From the NCBI GenBank assembly GCA_021324535.1, contig JAJPIU010000130.1, forward strand, positions 1-63,718: a stretch of 63,718 nt of DNA. The letters run 5' to 3'. The DNA is from Pseudomonadota bacterium. Its GTDB lineage: Bacteria > Chloroflexota > Ktedonobacteria > Ktedonobacterales > JADMIN01. Each line of letters begins with the position of its first letter. Positions within the stretch are counted from its first letter, which is position 1. Shown one piece after another: positions 28,896-37,159 of this stretch. The notes beneath the pieces were generated by a model. The model was not told the DNA's origin. It searched no databases and was given only the letters and a program-made list of their open reading frames with translations. Position numbers and translations under genes: made by a program.

Positions 28896-29294
28896 TTGGA
28901 GGCATACCTGCCAGGCGATGCAGTAGATGGCTGGGAGATGCTGGCCTCGAAGGTTGCTTTTCAGCAGCGCGTCACGGTCATGCGCGATAGGCTGCGCACG
29001 CCACGCGGCGCCGAGATGGACTACGTGTGGGTCGCCAGCGAGCTACAACCGCTTGGGAGGTTCTATCCTGCTCCTGGCATGATGTCCCATTGCGTGCATG
29101 TGTTTGTGGCCCAAGCGCCACAACCGGGCGAACCGGCCCACGACGAACAAGAGATCGTCGAGGTCGTCATGCTGCCGTGGGATGAGCTAGTGGAGCGTGT
29201 CATCCACGGCGACGAGGCATTGGATGTGACGTTGGCGTTTGCAGTATTGCGCTATGCTGCTCAGACTCAGGCGAACACTCAGGCGAAGTCGTAG
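28896..29294 (+). pseudogene. Nudix hydrolase homologue lacking the Nudix box
   Basis: The N-terminal part (WEMLASKVAF to MRDRLRTPRGAEMDYVWV) and the C-terminal part (LQPLGRFYPAPGMMSHCVHVFVA, then EVVMLPWDELV) both look like an ADP-ribose pyrophosphatase-type Nudix protein. The roughly 60 residues between them, which should hold GX5EX7REUXEEXGU, are absent; the two parts are joined in frame near VWVASEL (about 29024-29045). Hydrolase activity is therefore not expected. The frame begins at TTG 28896, with an ATG at 28938. Its 3' end overlaps the convergent DUF3224 gene by 16 bases. Confidence 0.72.
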
Positions 29295-29677
29295 TCGAGC
29301 GTGAACTCCGCTGGTGGTTCGTGCCCTGCCACGCTGCGACCACTGCCTATCAGTCCGCTCAGCTCGCCCGTCGCCGAGCCAGGGACGACTGTGACGGTTG
29401 CCTGTGCCACGCCATCCTCGAATGTGCCAACGTGCTGAAGGACGAAGCTCCCTGTGCGTTCGCCCAGCCGCCCGGTCACACGCTCCTGACCGGTATAGTA
29501 GGCAATGCCGTTGCTGGAATAGCACATCAGATAGATGACGTGTCCCTCGGCTTCGAGGTTGCCGTGATAGGTGAAGACCACCTCGGCGCGAGTCAGCTTT
29601 GGCTGACCCTCCGGCTCGTCGTAAGGTTTCTCATCCCAGCTTTTCACGGTGAAGCTGCTGGCTGCGTGTGTGGGCAT
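29279..29677 (-). CDS. DUF3224 family protein
   Basis: A 132-residue beta-rich protein matching DUF3224, related in fold to allene oxide cyclase-like barrels. Recognisable segments are FTVKSWDEKPYDE, the ERVTGRLGERTGSFVLQHVGTFEDG core, and VPGSATGELSGL with the LDYDF ending. Function is not established for the family. An extended -10 element on the minus strand (TGCTATACT, 29767 to 29759) would give a leader of about 75 bases. The stop overlaps the end of the convergent Nudix-like frame. Confidence 0.88.
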   Translation of the reverse strand: MPTHAASSFTVKSWDEKPYDEPEGQPKLTRAEVVFTYHGNLEAEGHVIYLMCYSSNGIAYYTGQERVTGRLGERTGSFVLQHVGTFEDGVAQATVTVVPGSATGELSGLIGSGRSVAGHEPPAEFTLDYDFA

Positions 29678-29758
29678 GTGGTGTTTCTCCTCTATGTGTC
29701 TGTGTTGGCGCTACTGGCGCGCATCCAACTTCGGCGCCGTTCGTCAGGTTGTCAGCGC

Positions 29759-29767
29759 AGTATAGCA
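29759..29767 (-). promoter_or_regulatory. Extended -10 promoter element
   Basis: On the minus strand the sequence reads TGCTATACT, 82 bases before the DUF3224 start codon. The same nonamer precedes pnkp and the cNMP-binding gene. Confidence 0.45.
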
Positions 29768-29854
29768 CGTTGTCATGAACGTATGTACCAATTGGCTGGC
29801 ATAGCCATTGAGAAAATGGATCGCGCAACCGGCGCTCCAGCCTGCCTATAAGTT

Positions 29855-29895
29855 CCCCTCTCCCGTTGCGGCGGGAGAGGGGCCAGGGGTGGGGG
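29855..29895 (-). terminator. Stop-linked hairpin
   Basis: A perfect 11-bp stem CCCCTCTCCCG/CGGGAGAGGGG (29855-29865 and 29872-29882) sits just past the stop of the minus-strand gene ending at 29896. The bases from the stop onward on the minus strand (TAGCCCCCACCCCTG) are identical after the helicase gene ending at 31581. Confidence 0.6.
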
Positions 29896-30522
29896 CTATG
29901 GCCCGCTGCCCGACGCAAACTTGGTTATTTGCCCGCTGATCATCCACTGCCCATGAACCAGCGTCAACGTGAAGGTAAAATCCATCAGATTGTGAGGCGA
30001 CGCCTTCTCAACGCTTCCATTGCTTTGTGTCTCGGTGAACGAAAGCCATATGATACCTTGCGCCGCCACACTGGCGGTTGCGCCAGAGACGTTGATCTGC
30101 GAAAATGTAAGCGTTCCGGCGCCTGCGTCCAGCACATGAAACGCGCCGCTCCGTTCGCTGGAGATGGCCTGTTGCGCCTGAGCCATCTCCGCAGTAAGCT
30201 GAGGGTTGGTATACCACTTGCCAAGCGTCTGTTGCGCGTTGGCGAGCATCTGCCGCTGGATGGCGTCACGCATAGGGCCGCCGTGATAGCTGGCTGGGGG
30301 TATCTGCGCCTGCCGCTCGGCGATCACCGCCTGCTGGCAGACCGTGCGAATACGTGGCGCCTCGCGGGCGTAGACCAGTTGCGCCTGGGCGGTTTGTACG
30401 ACGACGAACACACCCACCGCCAGCGCGATGACTATGGCAAGCGCCACGCCGCCCCACAGCAGCCGCCGCCTGGGCGCGCGACCGGGCGTTGTAGTGATAC
30501 TGCTGCCGCGTTCCTGCGACAT
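29896..30522 (-). CDS. Unknown single-pass membrane protein
   Basis: A 208-residue protein with a basic cytoplasmic N-terminus (GRAPRRRLLW), one membrane helix (about residues 24-44) and an external domain of about 160 residues. The external part has an alpha-helical half followed by beta-strands and ends in LVHGQWMISGQITKF, which recalls NTF2-like accumulation or lipoprotein domains; I cannot assign a family. The start at 30522 fits an extended -10 (TGGTATACT, 30626 to 30618) 96 bases upstream. It is divergent from recX. Confidence 0.7.
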   Translation of the reverse strand: MSQERGSSITTTPGRAPRRRLLWGGVALAIVIALAVGVFVVVQTAQAQLVYAREAPRIRTVCQQAVIAERQAQIPPASYHGGPMRDAIQRQMLANAQQTLGKWYTNPQLTAEMAQAQQAISSERSGAFHVLDAGAGTLTFSQINVSGATASVAAQGIIWLSFTETQSNGSVEKASPHNLMDFTFTLTLVHGQWMISGQITKFASGSGP

Positions 30523-30617
30523 CCCTGACCTCTCTTCCGTTTTGCGCTCAACTGGATGGAATAGTACGCCATGAACAAGAAGCCAACCAACCAATCACTC
30601 CCGTCCGCACCCCGTCC

Positions 30618-30626
30618 AGTATACCA
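30618..30626 (-). promoter_or_regulatory. Extended -10 promoter element in the recX divergent region
   Basis: The minus strand reads TGGTATACT, placed to transcribe the membrane protein gene starting at 30522. Its position inside the longest recX frame supports the shorter recX start at 30649. Confidence 0.45.
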
Positions 30627-30648
30627 TACAGAGCAAGCGGAAACATCA

Positions 30649-31500
30649 ATGCCAGAGAACGTACACACCATCACGCGGATGGAGCCGCAAGCGCGCCATC
30701 CCGACCGCTATAACATCTGGCTGGATGGCCGCTTTGCTTTTGGGATGGCGGGTTCGCTGGCGCTGGCCAAGAACTTGAGCGTTGGAAGCATGCTGAGCGA
30801 CGCCGAGATCGCGCGGTTGCGTGTGGCAGAGCAAGAGCAAACGCTGTTTGATGCGGCGCTGCGCTTCCTGGGCGCGCGTCCACGCAGCCGCGCCGAGGTG
30901 CGCCAGCGGCTCTTGCGCGCGAAGCCTTCACATTCCAGGCGCGCCACGACGCATGCTCCATCACGGCGTCAATTCATGCGCCAACGGACGCGACAAAAGA
31001 ACGACGTGGAGCACAGTGCAGATGATGAACTAGCGGGCGCCGAGGCAAACAGTGGGAATGATCTTATTGAGACTGGTGAGGAAATAGAAGGGATGGGCGA
31101 GGCGGACGCAAGGGAGGCGCGGCTGGCGCTGATCGAGCGTGTGCTCGACCGATTGGAGCAGCTTGGCCTGGTGAATGACGCAGCCTTTGCCAGCTTCTGG
31201 GCCGAGCAACGTGAACGGTTCAGTCCGCGCGCCGCCCGCGCCATCACCCAGGAGCTGCGCCAGCACGGCGTAGACCGCGCGATTGCCGCCGAGGCAAGCG
31301 ATCCCGACCGCGACGAAGAGCAGGCGTTGCTTGCCGCGCGCCAGCGTCTACGTAGTCTACATACCGATGACTACACGACTTTTCGCACGCGGCTCGGAAG
31401 CTTCTTGCAGCGGCGCGGCTTTGGCTACGAGGTCGCCGGGCGTGTCATCCGCCAGCTCTGGGCAGAAACACATGAAAGCATGCCCGACGATGAATGGTAG
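30649..31500 (+). CDS. recX: RecX family regulatory protein with a long linker insertion
   Basis: RecX proteins bind RecA filaments and limit recombinase activity. The N-terminus (HPDRYNIWLDGRFAFGM) and the three-helix repeats (LGARPRSRAEVRQRLLR, LGLVNDAAFASFWAEQRE, and the C-terminal RRGFGYEVAGRVIRQLW) match the family. Between the first two repeats lie about 65 extra residues, basic then acidic and low in complexity, bringing the protein to 283 residues against a usual 150-270. I prefer the ATG at 30649; a start at 30571 adds non-conserved sequence across the divergent promoter. recA is not in the window. Confidence 0.85.
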   Translation: MPENVHTITRMEPQARHPDRYNIWLDGRFAFGMAGSLALAKNLSVGSMLSDAEIARLRVAEQEQTLFDAALRFLGARPRSRAEVRQRLLRAKPSHSRRATTHAPSRRQFMRQRTRQKNDVEHSADDELAGAEANSGNDLIETGEEIEGMGEADAREARLALIERVLDRLEQLGLVNDAAFASFWAEQRERFSPRAARAITQELRQHGVDRAIAAEASDPDRDEEQALLAARQRLRSLHTDDYTTFRTRLGSFLQRRGFGYEVAGRVIRQLWAETHESMPDDEW

Positions 31501-31540
31501 AGAGGGGCGTCGGCTGACAGACCGCGCCCGTCTTCGCTTT

Positions 31541-31580
31541 CCCTCCTCTGCCGCAGCGAGGAAAGGGTCAGGGGTGGGGG
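31541..31580 (-). terminator. Stop-linked hairpin after the DEAD-box helicase gene
   Basis: An imperfect stem formed by CCCTCCTC and GAGGAAAGGG around a GC-rich loop starts just after the helicase stop on the minus strand. The first 15 bases from the stop codon (TAGCCCCCACCCCTG) match those after the gene at 29896. It also separates the helicase from the convergent recX. Confidence 0.5.
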
Positions 31581-33707
31581 CTATCGCCTATCCCGTGTGC
31601 GCCGCTCAGCAAAGGAACTATACGTGCGGCCTGCGCCTTTGCGTCCAGGCGCGCCGGTGGAACGCCGCCCACCAAATGAGCCGCGTGGGCTGCTGTGGCG
31701 ATCCTCCTCATCCTCGGATCGCTCCCACGGGCGTCCTCGCTTTGCCGGACGGTCGCGGTCACGATCACCACGTCCGTCGCGCGCGTCCTGCTGCCATTGC
31801 TCGTCGGGCCGGGCCAGGCTGGCACGCGGGTCACGCCCACGGATGGTGGTGCGGTTGAGCGCCGAGATGATGGCGCCTGCCTGCGCTTCGGGCGCCTCCA
31901 CAAACGCAAATGTATCGTAGAGATCAATATCGCCGATCTCATCTCCAGGCACACCCGCCTCGTTCGCGATGGCGCCCACAATATCAGCAGGGCGCACGCC
32001 GTCGCGTCGGCCCACACGCAAGAAGAGCCGCGCCATCGGTTGCCCGGCCCCACGGCGTTCGCCACGTTCACGGCGTCCGCGCGGCGCTTCGAAGCCTTCT
32101 GTGCGCCTGCCCGATGGCGCGGAGCTTGCCTCCTGGATGTCATCCCAGCGGCGGCGTTCGCGCCCCTCTCGTCCATCGCGGCTTTCACGGGTTTCCAGTT
32201 CCGGCGGAGCTGGCGGCTCCGGCTGCGCCTCATACCACGAGGTTCCATGTCCAGGACGACGCGCCTCTCGCGCCTGCGCCGCCATCTTAAAGGCCGCCGC
32301 CGCCAACTCGGCCGGCTCGCGGGTGTCGGCCAGGTCTTCTACCAGCGCCAGGAACGGATCGAGCTGCCCCTCGTCGAGGATTTCAAGCACGTCCTGCCGG
32401 AAGGTTGCCCGGCGACGCGCCGCTACATCGGCTGGCGTTGGCAGCCGCAGCCGTTCGAGTCGGCGGTGGATGGCGTGTTCGATGAACTGCAACTGGCGGC
32501 GTTCGCGCGGCGTGATCAACGTCAGCGCCTCGCCGCTCTGTCCGGCTCGGCCCGTCCGCCCAATGCGATGTACATACGACTCAGCGTCAACAGGCAGGTC
32601 ATAGTTGATGACATGGCTCACATCGGGGATGTCGAGTCCGCGCGCCGCCACATCGGTCGCCACCAGCAATTGCGTATGCCCGGCGCGGAAGCGTTCGAGC
32701 ACACGCTCACGCTGCGACTGGTTGATCTCGCCGTGGATGGCCTGCGCCAGATAGCCCATGCTATTGAGTTGTTCAGCCACCGTGTCGGCGTCGCGGCGTG
32801 TGCGGACAAAGATGATCGCTGACTCCGGCTCCTCCAGGTCGAGGATGCGCGCCAGCGCCTCAGGCTTGGCGTAGGCTGCCGTCTCGTAGTAGACCTGGCG
32901 TACCAGCGGCGCAACCGCCTCGCGTGCGTCAACGCTCAGTCGGACGGGGTCGTGTAAATACTGCTCGGCAAGCCGCGCAATGCGAGGCGGAATCGTCGCG
33001 GAGAAGAGCGCGCTCTGCCGCTCGCTGGGCAGCGCCGTCAGGATCGCCTCGATGTCTTCGATGAAGCCCATATTGAGCATCTCGTCGGCCTCATCGAGGA
33101 TGACGGTACGCACGCTGCTCAGGTCGAGCGTCTTGCGTTCCAGATGATCGAGCAACCGCCCTGGTGTGCCCACCACTACCTGCACGCCCCTCGCCAGCGC
33201 GCGAAACTGCCGCTCGTAGGGTTGGCCGCCGTAGATCGGGATCGTCACCACCTCGCGATACTTGCCAAAGGCATGGATCGCCTCCGCCACCTGAATCGCC
33301 AGTTCGCGGGTGGGCGTGACGATCAACGCCTGAGGCTTGAGGTCGCTCTCGTTCAGCCGCTCGATGATCGGCAAGCCATACGCCGCCGTCTTGCCCGTGC
33401 CGGTGGGCGCCTGGGCGATCACATCGCGCCCGGCGAGCATCGGCTCAATCGTCTGCAATTGAATGGGTGTCGGCGCGCCAAAGCCTAGATCGGCGATGGC
33501 TCTGAGCGTCAACTCTCCAAGCCCAAGCGCCGCAAACGCTTTGGCGCTCTCGTCCATCTCGGCGCTTACAGTATCGTTCGTTGTGGCACTCTCGGTCGCC
33601 GTCGTCGTTGTCGTCTCTTCGGCGGTCGCGCTGGCCGCCTGGCTGTCGCCTGCGTCGGGCGTGTTGATTTGTTCCGTTTGATTGAGTGAATGTCCCAAAT
33701 GTCCCAT
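31581..33707 (-). CDS. DEAD-box RNA helicase, DeaD/CshA type
   Basis: A 708-residue ATP-dependent RNA helicase used in ribosome assembly and RNA decay. The order is a Thr/Ala-rich N-terminus (about 50), Q-motif GAPTPIQLQTI, Walker A APTGTGKT, DEAD box VILDEADEML, SAT, the second RecA domain with ARGLDIPDV and YVHRIGRTGRAG, then a DbpA-like RNA-binding domain (about 545-620, LFLRVGRRDGVRPADIVGAI) and an Arg/Gly/Asp-rich tail. The ATG at 33707 has GGGGAG 5 bases upstream; the longer frame to 33767 has none. It lies downstream of the HIT and acyP genes on the same strand. Confidence 0.95.
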   Translation of the reverse strand: MGHLGHSLNQTEQINTPDAGDSQAASATAEETTTTTATESATTNDTVSAEMDESAKAFAALGLGELTLRAIADLGFGAPTPIQLQTIEPMLAGRDVIAQAPTGTGKTAAYGLPIIERLNESDLKPQALIVTPTRELAIQVAEAIHAFGKYREVVTIPIYGGQPYERQFRALARGVQVVVGTPGRLLDHLERKTLDLSSVRTVILDEADEMLNMGFIEDIEAILTALPSERQSALFSATIPPRIARLAEQYLHDPVRLSVDAREAVAPLVRQVYYETAAYAKPEALARILDLEEPESAIIFVRTRRDADTVAEQLNSMGYLAQAIHGEINQSQRERVLERFRAGHTQLLVATDVAARGLDIPDVSHVINYDLPVDAESYVHRIGRTGRAGQSGEALTLITPRERRQLQFIEHAIHRRLERLRLPTPADVAARRRATFRQDVLEILDEGQLDPFLALVEDLADTREPAELAAAAFKMAAQAREARRPGHGTSWYEAQPEPPAPPELETRESRDGREGRERRRWDDIQEASSAPSGRRTEGFEAPRGRRERGERRGAGQPMARLFLRVGRRDGVRPADIVGAIANEAGVPGDEIGDIDLYDTFAFVEAPEAQAGAIISALNRTTIRGRDPRASLARPDEQWQQDARDGRGDRDRDRPAKRGRPWERSEDEEDRHSSPRGSFGGRRSTGAPGRKGAGRTYSSFAERRTRDRR

Positions 33708-33910
33708 AAACTCCCCATCACACCCACTGCGATCCGTTCTTCCTGTCGCGTAAGGCGATGGGGTCACGATGGGTGTTTCTTCAATAGTGTTGTCGTCTGC
33801 CGCACTCTCTCCGAATATATTCTATCCCATCGCGCTGGCAAACCGCCAGCGGATAGGCCGCCTGGCGTCGCATAGCTTCCTCTTGCAAAGTTATCATAGC
33901 GCCTTTCTGG

Positions 33911-34219
33911 CTAATAGCGAATCTGGAAGCCGACGAACGTTCCCTGCGCCTCTTCCCAGGCCACCTTCACCTCGCTGACGCCCGTTTTATTCGGCCCGGC
34001 CCATAGCGCATCAAGGAAGCGTTCGAGCGCGGCGTGTGTTCCCTCGGCCACCACCTCCACCGAGCCATCCGGCAGGTTGCGCACATAGCCGCGCACCCCC
34101 AGCACACTGGCATGGCGTTGGGCGAAAAAACGATAGCCAACGCCCTGCACACGACCCATCACGCGCGCGTTCAGACGAACAAATTGATTCGCTTGATCGT
34201 CATCAGGGCTGTCTGGCAT
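33911..34219 (-). CDS. acyP: Acylphosphatase
   Basis: A 102-residue enzyme that hydrolyses acyl phosphates. The signature GRVQGVGYRFF supplies the phosphate-binding Arg, and GYVRNLPDGSVEVVAEG supplies the catalytic Asn, as in the family. A 12-residue polar N-terminal extension precedes the fold. Its start overlaps the 3' end of the HIT gene by 17 bases, so the two are almost certainly cotranscribed. The DEAD-box gene follows 203 bases later on the same strand. Confidence 0.95.
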   Translation of the reverse strand: MPDSPDDDQANQFVRLNARVMGRVQGVGYRFFAQRHASVLGVRGYVRNLPDGSVEVVAEGTHAALERFLDALWAGPNKTGVSEVKVAWEEAQGTFVGFQIRY

Positions 34220-34766
34220 GTGGTTTCTTCGCTTTCCCAGGGGTGGCTGTAGATGTAGCAGCCATCAACGGCTCCAATTCGCGGCGAATCTGCCGGTAGG
34301 TGTTCTGTAGGAAATCGGGCATCACCTTGACATCGGCCAGCACCGGCATGAAGTTAGTGTCGCCATTCCAGCGCGGCACGATATGCAGGTGCATGTGATC
34401 GGCGATGCCAGCGCCCGCCACCGTGCCCTGATTGATGCCCATATTGTAGCCCTGCGGCCCCATCGCCGCGCCAAGCGCCGTCAGGCATTTCTGCGCCGTC
34501 GCCATGATGTCGGCGAGTGTCGCCGCGTCGAGCTGCTGGATGCCCGGCTCATGGACGTAGGGGGCGATCATCAGGTGGCCGTTGTTATAGGGATACAGAT
34601 TCATGATGACAAAGCAGCGTTCGGCCCGCGCCAGAATCAGGTTCTCTTCGTCGCGGTCTTCCGCTGCTTTATCACAAAAGATGCACCCGCTGCCCTTCTG
34701 CTTTTCTGCGTTGTCGCTATCGCCTGTGATATAGGTCATGCGCCAGGGCGCCCAGAGTTGCCGCAT
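34203..34766 (-). CDS. HIT family hydrolase/phosphorylase (Ap4A-type)
   Basis: A 187-residue nucleotide-binding protein with the histidine triad HMHLHIVPRW, whose middle His is the nucleophile. A CIFC pair near residue 28 suggests a structural zinc site together with later His residues. The N-terminus MRQLWAPWRMTYI and total length fit the diadenosine tetraphosphate phosphorylase/hydrolase branch found in Actinobacteria and Chloroflexota. It acts on dinucleoside polyphosphates or AMP conjugates; the substrate is not determined by sequence. The C-terminus is basic and rich in Lys/Pro. It precedes acyP with a 17-base overlap. Confidence 0.9.
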   Translation of the reverse strand: MRQLWAPWRMTYITGDSDNAEKQKGSGCIFCDKAAEDRDEENLILARAERCFVIMNLYPYNNGHLMIAPYVHEPGIQQLDAATLADIMATAQKCLTALGAAMGPQGYNMGINQGTVAGAGIADHMHLHIVPRWNGDTNFMPVLADVKVMPDFLQNTYRQIRRELEPLMAATSTATPGKAKKPHARQP

Positions 34767-34862
34767 GCGTCGTCGTCGCTTTCCGTGTCTCTTCGTCTTG
34801 AGGTTCGTAACTTTTCATATGGTACTATAGAGGCAATGGCGATCAGCAAGGGGAAGGGTCAG

Positions 34863-35264
34863 ATGAACGAAAAGAACGAGCAGCCAGCCAATCATGTGAG
34901 TGAGCCATCGTCTGGAAGCCAACCGAATTTCTCTGAACAATATGGCTTGCAGGCGCGCGAGGCGTTGGTGGAGGTGGTCAACGCCGATCTGGCGACGGGG
35001 GCCGATGCGCTGGCCCAGGCCCGCGCTTACGCTGCACGCGGCAAGCCCGATTTTGTGCTGGCCTATCTGCTCTCGTCCGCACTCGACACGACGCTGAGCG
35101 AGGCCGACAAGCGCACACTCTATGCGCTTGCCCACGAGCGCCGCGCCGACTACATCGAGCGGAAAGCGCGTGAGTTCGAACAGACATATCACCGCGACTT
35201 CCCGTTGCTCTACATCGAGGCGAAACATGACCGCGCGCTGGCCCGGCAGATTCGCGCAGGCTAA
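34863..35264 (+). CDS. Unknown 133-residue helical protein
   Basis: I do not recognise a family. After about 28 polar residues the protein is predicted largely helical, with a TPR-like rhythm in the middle (ADALAQARAYAARGKPDFVLAYLL) and a basic end (YIERKAREFEQTYHRDF). No signal peptide or membrane helix. The ATG at 34863 is preceded by GGGGAAGGG at a good distance. The frame stays open well upstream, but that part overlaps the HIT gene. The GNAT gene follows after 70 bases on the same strand. Confidence 0.65.
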   Translation: MNEKNEQPANHVSEPSSGSQPNFSEQYGLQAREALVEVVNADLATGADALAQARAYAARGKPDFVLAYLLSSALDTTLSEADKRTLYALAHERRADYIERKAREFEQTYHRDFPLLYIEAKHDRALARQIRAG

Positions 35265-35334
35265 TTGTCTCTCTTCTCGCAGTATCGTTTCCACCATGTG
35301 GCTACGTCAGCCCAAGCGCCAGGAGGTATCTCTC

Positions 35335-35778
35335 GTGCCCACCATTCGAGAGCTCAGCGAGCAGGAGACACATCTTGCCTATCCGGCGCTGCTTGAGCTA
35401 CGTCCCCACCTTGACGCTCGCGAGCACATGGTCGAGATCATCAACACACGCCAGCGACCCGAAGGCTATCGCCTGATTGGCTCGTTTGTGGAGGGCCGCG
35501 AAGAAGCAGTGGCGGTTGCGGGTTTTCGCTTGCTGCATAGCCTCGCTTGGGGACGTTTTCTCTATGTTGATGATCTGAGCACGTGCGCTGAGTATCGCCG
35601 CCAGGGACACGGTGAGCGGCTAATGCAATGGCTGGATGAGGAGGCGCGGCGGCTAGGCTGCGACCAGCTTCACCTTGATTCAGGCGTGCAGCGCCACGAC
35701 GCGCACCGCCTGTATCTGAACCAGCGCATGCAGATTACCGCGCACCACTTTGGGCGCGTGCTCTCAACAGAGGAATAA
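35335..35778 (+). CDS. GNAT family N-acetyltransferase
   Basis: A 147-residue acetyl-CoA-dependent acyltransferase. The fold is visible from the central strand FLYVDDLSTCAEYRRQGHGERLMQWL, where RRQGHG is the acetyl-CoA pyrophosphate loop, followed by QLHLDSGVQRHDAHRLYLNQRM, typical of the C-terminal half. The GTG at 35335 has AGGAGG 8 bases upstream; an ATG at 35296 is less well placed. The acceptor is unknown. It lies between an unknown gene and an MNT-type nucleotidyltransferase. Confidence 0.88.
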   Translation: MPTIRELSEQETHLAYPALLELRPHLDAREHMVEIINTRQRPEGYRLIGSFVEGREEAVAVAGFRLLHSLAWGRFLYVDDLSTCAEYRRQGHGERLMQWLDEEARRLGCDQLHLDSGVQRHDAHRLYLNQRMQITAHHFGRVLSTEE

Positions 35779-35798
35779 GGACAAAATGGGGAGCCGCT

Positions 35799-36179
35799 AT
35801 GGCGAATCAGCAACAACCTACTGAGCATGTGGCTACCGAGGCGCCGCCGATTCCTTTACAGGCACTGGCAGATAAGGCCGAGCTACGTGCACGCCTCTGT
35901 GAGATATTGCGTCAGCCTGCGTATGGTGTTATTCATGCCAGCTTATTTGGTTCGTTTGCGCGTGGCGAAGATCGCCCTCTCGCCGATCCTGATCCCAGTG
36001 ATATTGATCTCCTCGTGGAACTCAAGCCAGGCGTCACGCTGTTCGGCTTGATTCGCTTGCAGCAAGCCCTGGAAGATACAACAGGCAGAAGTGTTGATAG
36101 TATTACGGATCGCCAGCTCGCGCGAGCACACCCGCTCATGCGCGAACACATTTTACCAGATTGTGAGCCTTTGCTATGA
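35799..36179 (+). CDS. MNT-type minimal nucleotidyltransferase (antitoxin-like)
   Basis: A 126-residue Pol-beta superfamily protein with the signature LFGSFARGE and the metal-binding SDIDLLVE. In MNT/HEPN modules such proteins neutralise the HEPN toxin, in some cases by adding AMP to it. The gene overlaps the next by 4 bases (ATGA), the usual layout of such a pair. The partner is badly damaged here, so the antitoxin may be a leftover. Base composition is slightly lower in GC than its neighbours, in keeping with a mobile module. Confidence 0.85.
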   Translation: MANQQQPTEHVATEAPPIPLQALADKAELRARLCEILRQPAYGVIHASLFGSFARGEDRPLADPDPSDIDLLVELKPGVTLFGLIRLQQALEDTTGRSVDSITDRQLARAHPLMREHILPDCEPLL

Positions 36180-36415
36180 CTTCCCCTCGCCAAGCGCCAA
36201 AGGCTGCGGAAATCTCTCTGGATGAGATGATCCAGGCGATTGACCTGATCATTCGTTACACACAAGGACAAAGCCTCGATCAATTTCAAGCAGTGGGTAA
36301 CGAAGAAAAGCAAGATACGGTTATCCGTCCCATAGTGAGGCGTAATGTAATTACTGAGCAATGCCGATATGAGGCGCTAGACGAGACGTGGAGGGCAACA
36401 TATGGCGGACGATGA
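36176..36415 (+). pseudogene. Degenerate HEPN (HepT-like) toxin
   Basis: The first half, LDEMIQAIDLIIRYTQGQSLDQF, matches HepT helix 1-2, and the end, ALDETWRATYGG, matches its terminal helix. The central helices that follow IRxLEIIGEA in intact proteins are missing (about 25-30 residues lost between VIRPIV and RRNVIT). The RX4-6H ribonuclease motif reads RNVITEQ, without the His. The protein is only 79 residues against about 110-140. Its 3' end overlaps the rpiA start by 14 bases, so the tail was probably lost as well. Confidence 0.7.
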
Positions 36416-37145
36416 TCGAACGGTCTGGAAGCGCGCGGCGGCTGAATCTGCGGCGGCCAGCGTTCCCGATGGTGTGGTAGTGGGCCTGGGCAGCGGCTCT
36501 ACCGCTGAATTGATGCTGGCGGCGCTTGCCGAGCGGGTACGTGGTGGCTTGCGTATCACTGGCGTCGCCACCTCCGCGCGCACCGCCGCGCTGGCGAACG
36601 ACCTGGGCATCCCCTTGCTGGCGATTGACGACCTGCAAGGGACGCTCGATATGAGCCTCGACGGCGCCGACGAGGTGGTATTGCCCACGCTCGATCTTGT
36701 CAAGGGACGTGGCGGCGCGCTGCTCCATGAGAAGCAGGTGGCGCTGGTGAGCCGCTTTCGCGTGATCATGATTGACGAGAGCAAGCTGGTTCAGGCGCTC
36801 GGGACGACGGTTGCCGTTCCGGTGGAGGTGGTGGCCTTTGGCTGGCGTCAGACCGCGTTGAGACTCACCACGCTGGGCTGCCAGCCGACGTTGCGCCGCC
36901 AGGACAGCGTCTCAAACCTCCCATTTGTTACTGAGAGCGGCGCCTATATCCTCGATTGCGCGTTTGGAGCCATCACGCAGCCTGCTGCGTTGGCCAGCCA
37001 GATCAAAGCCATCACAGGCGTGGTGGATCACGGCCTCTTCGTGGGAATGACCGAGCGTGTGTATGTTGGCGGAGCAAATGGCGTCGCCACGTATGATGTC
37101 GCGCCAGTCGGCGCACAGGCGCCTGTGCAGCCAACGCACGAGTAA
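36402..37145 (+). CDS. rpiA: Ribose-5-phosphate isomerase A
   Basis: This 247-residue enzyme interconverts ribose 5-phosphate and ribulose 5-phosphate in the pentose phosphate pathway. Family motifs are GLGSGSTAE (phosphate loop), DGADEV with the catalytic Asp, and KGRGGALLHEK with the catalytic Lys/Glu region. The ATG at 36402 is served by GGAGGG 6 bases upstream and lies inside the end of the damaged HEPN frame. A 15-residue Ala/Pro-rich tail exceeds the usual length. A DUF1330 gene follows after 14 bases. Confidence 0.95.
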   Translation: MADDDRTVWKRAAAESAAASVPDGVVVGLGSGSTAELMLAALAERVRGGLRITGVATSARTAALANDLGIPLLAIDDLQGTLDMSLDGADEVVLPTLDLVKGRGGALLHEKQVALVSRFRVIMIDESKLVQALGTTVAVPVEVVAFGWRQTALRLTTLGCQPTLRRQDSVSNLPFVTESGAYILDCAFGAITQPAALASQIKAITGVVDHGLFVGMTERVYVGGANGVATYDVAPVGAQAPVQPTHE

Positions 37146-37159
37146 AAGGGAGACATCCA

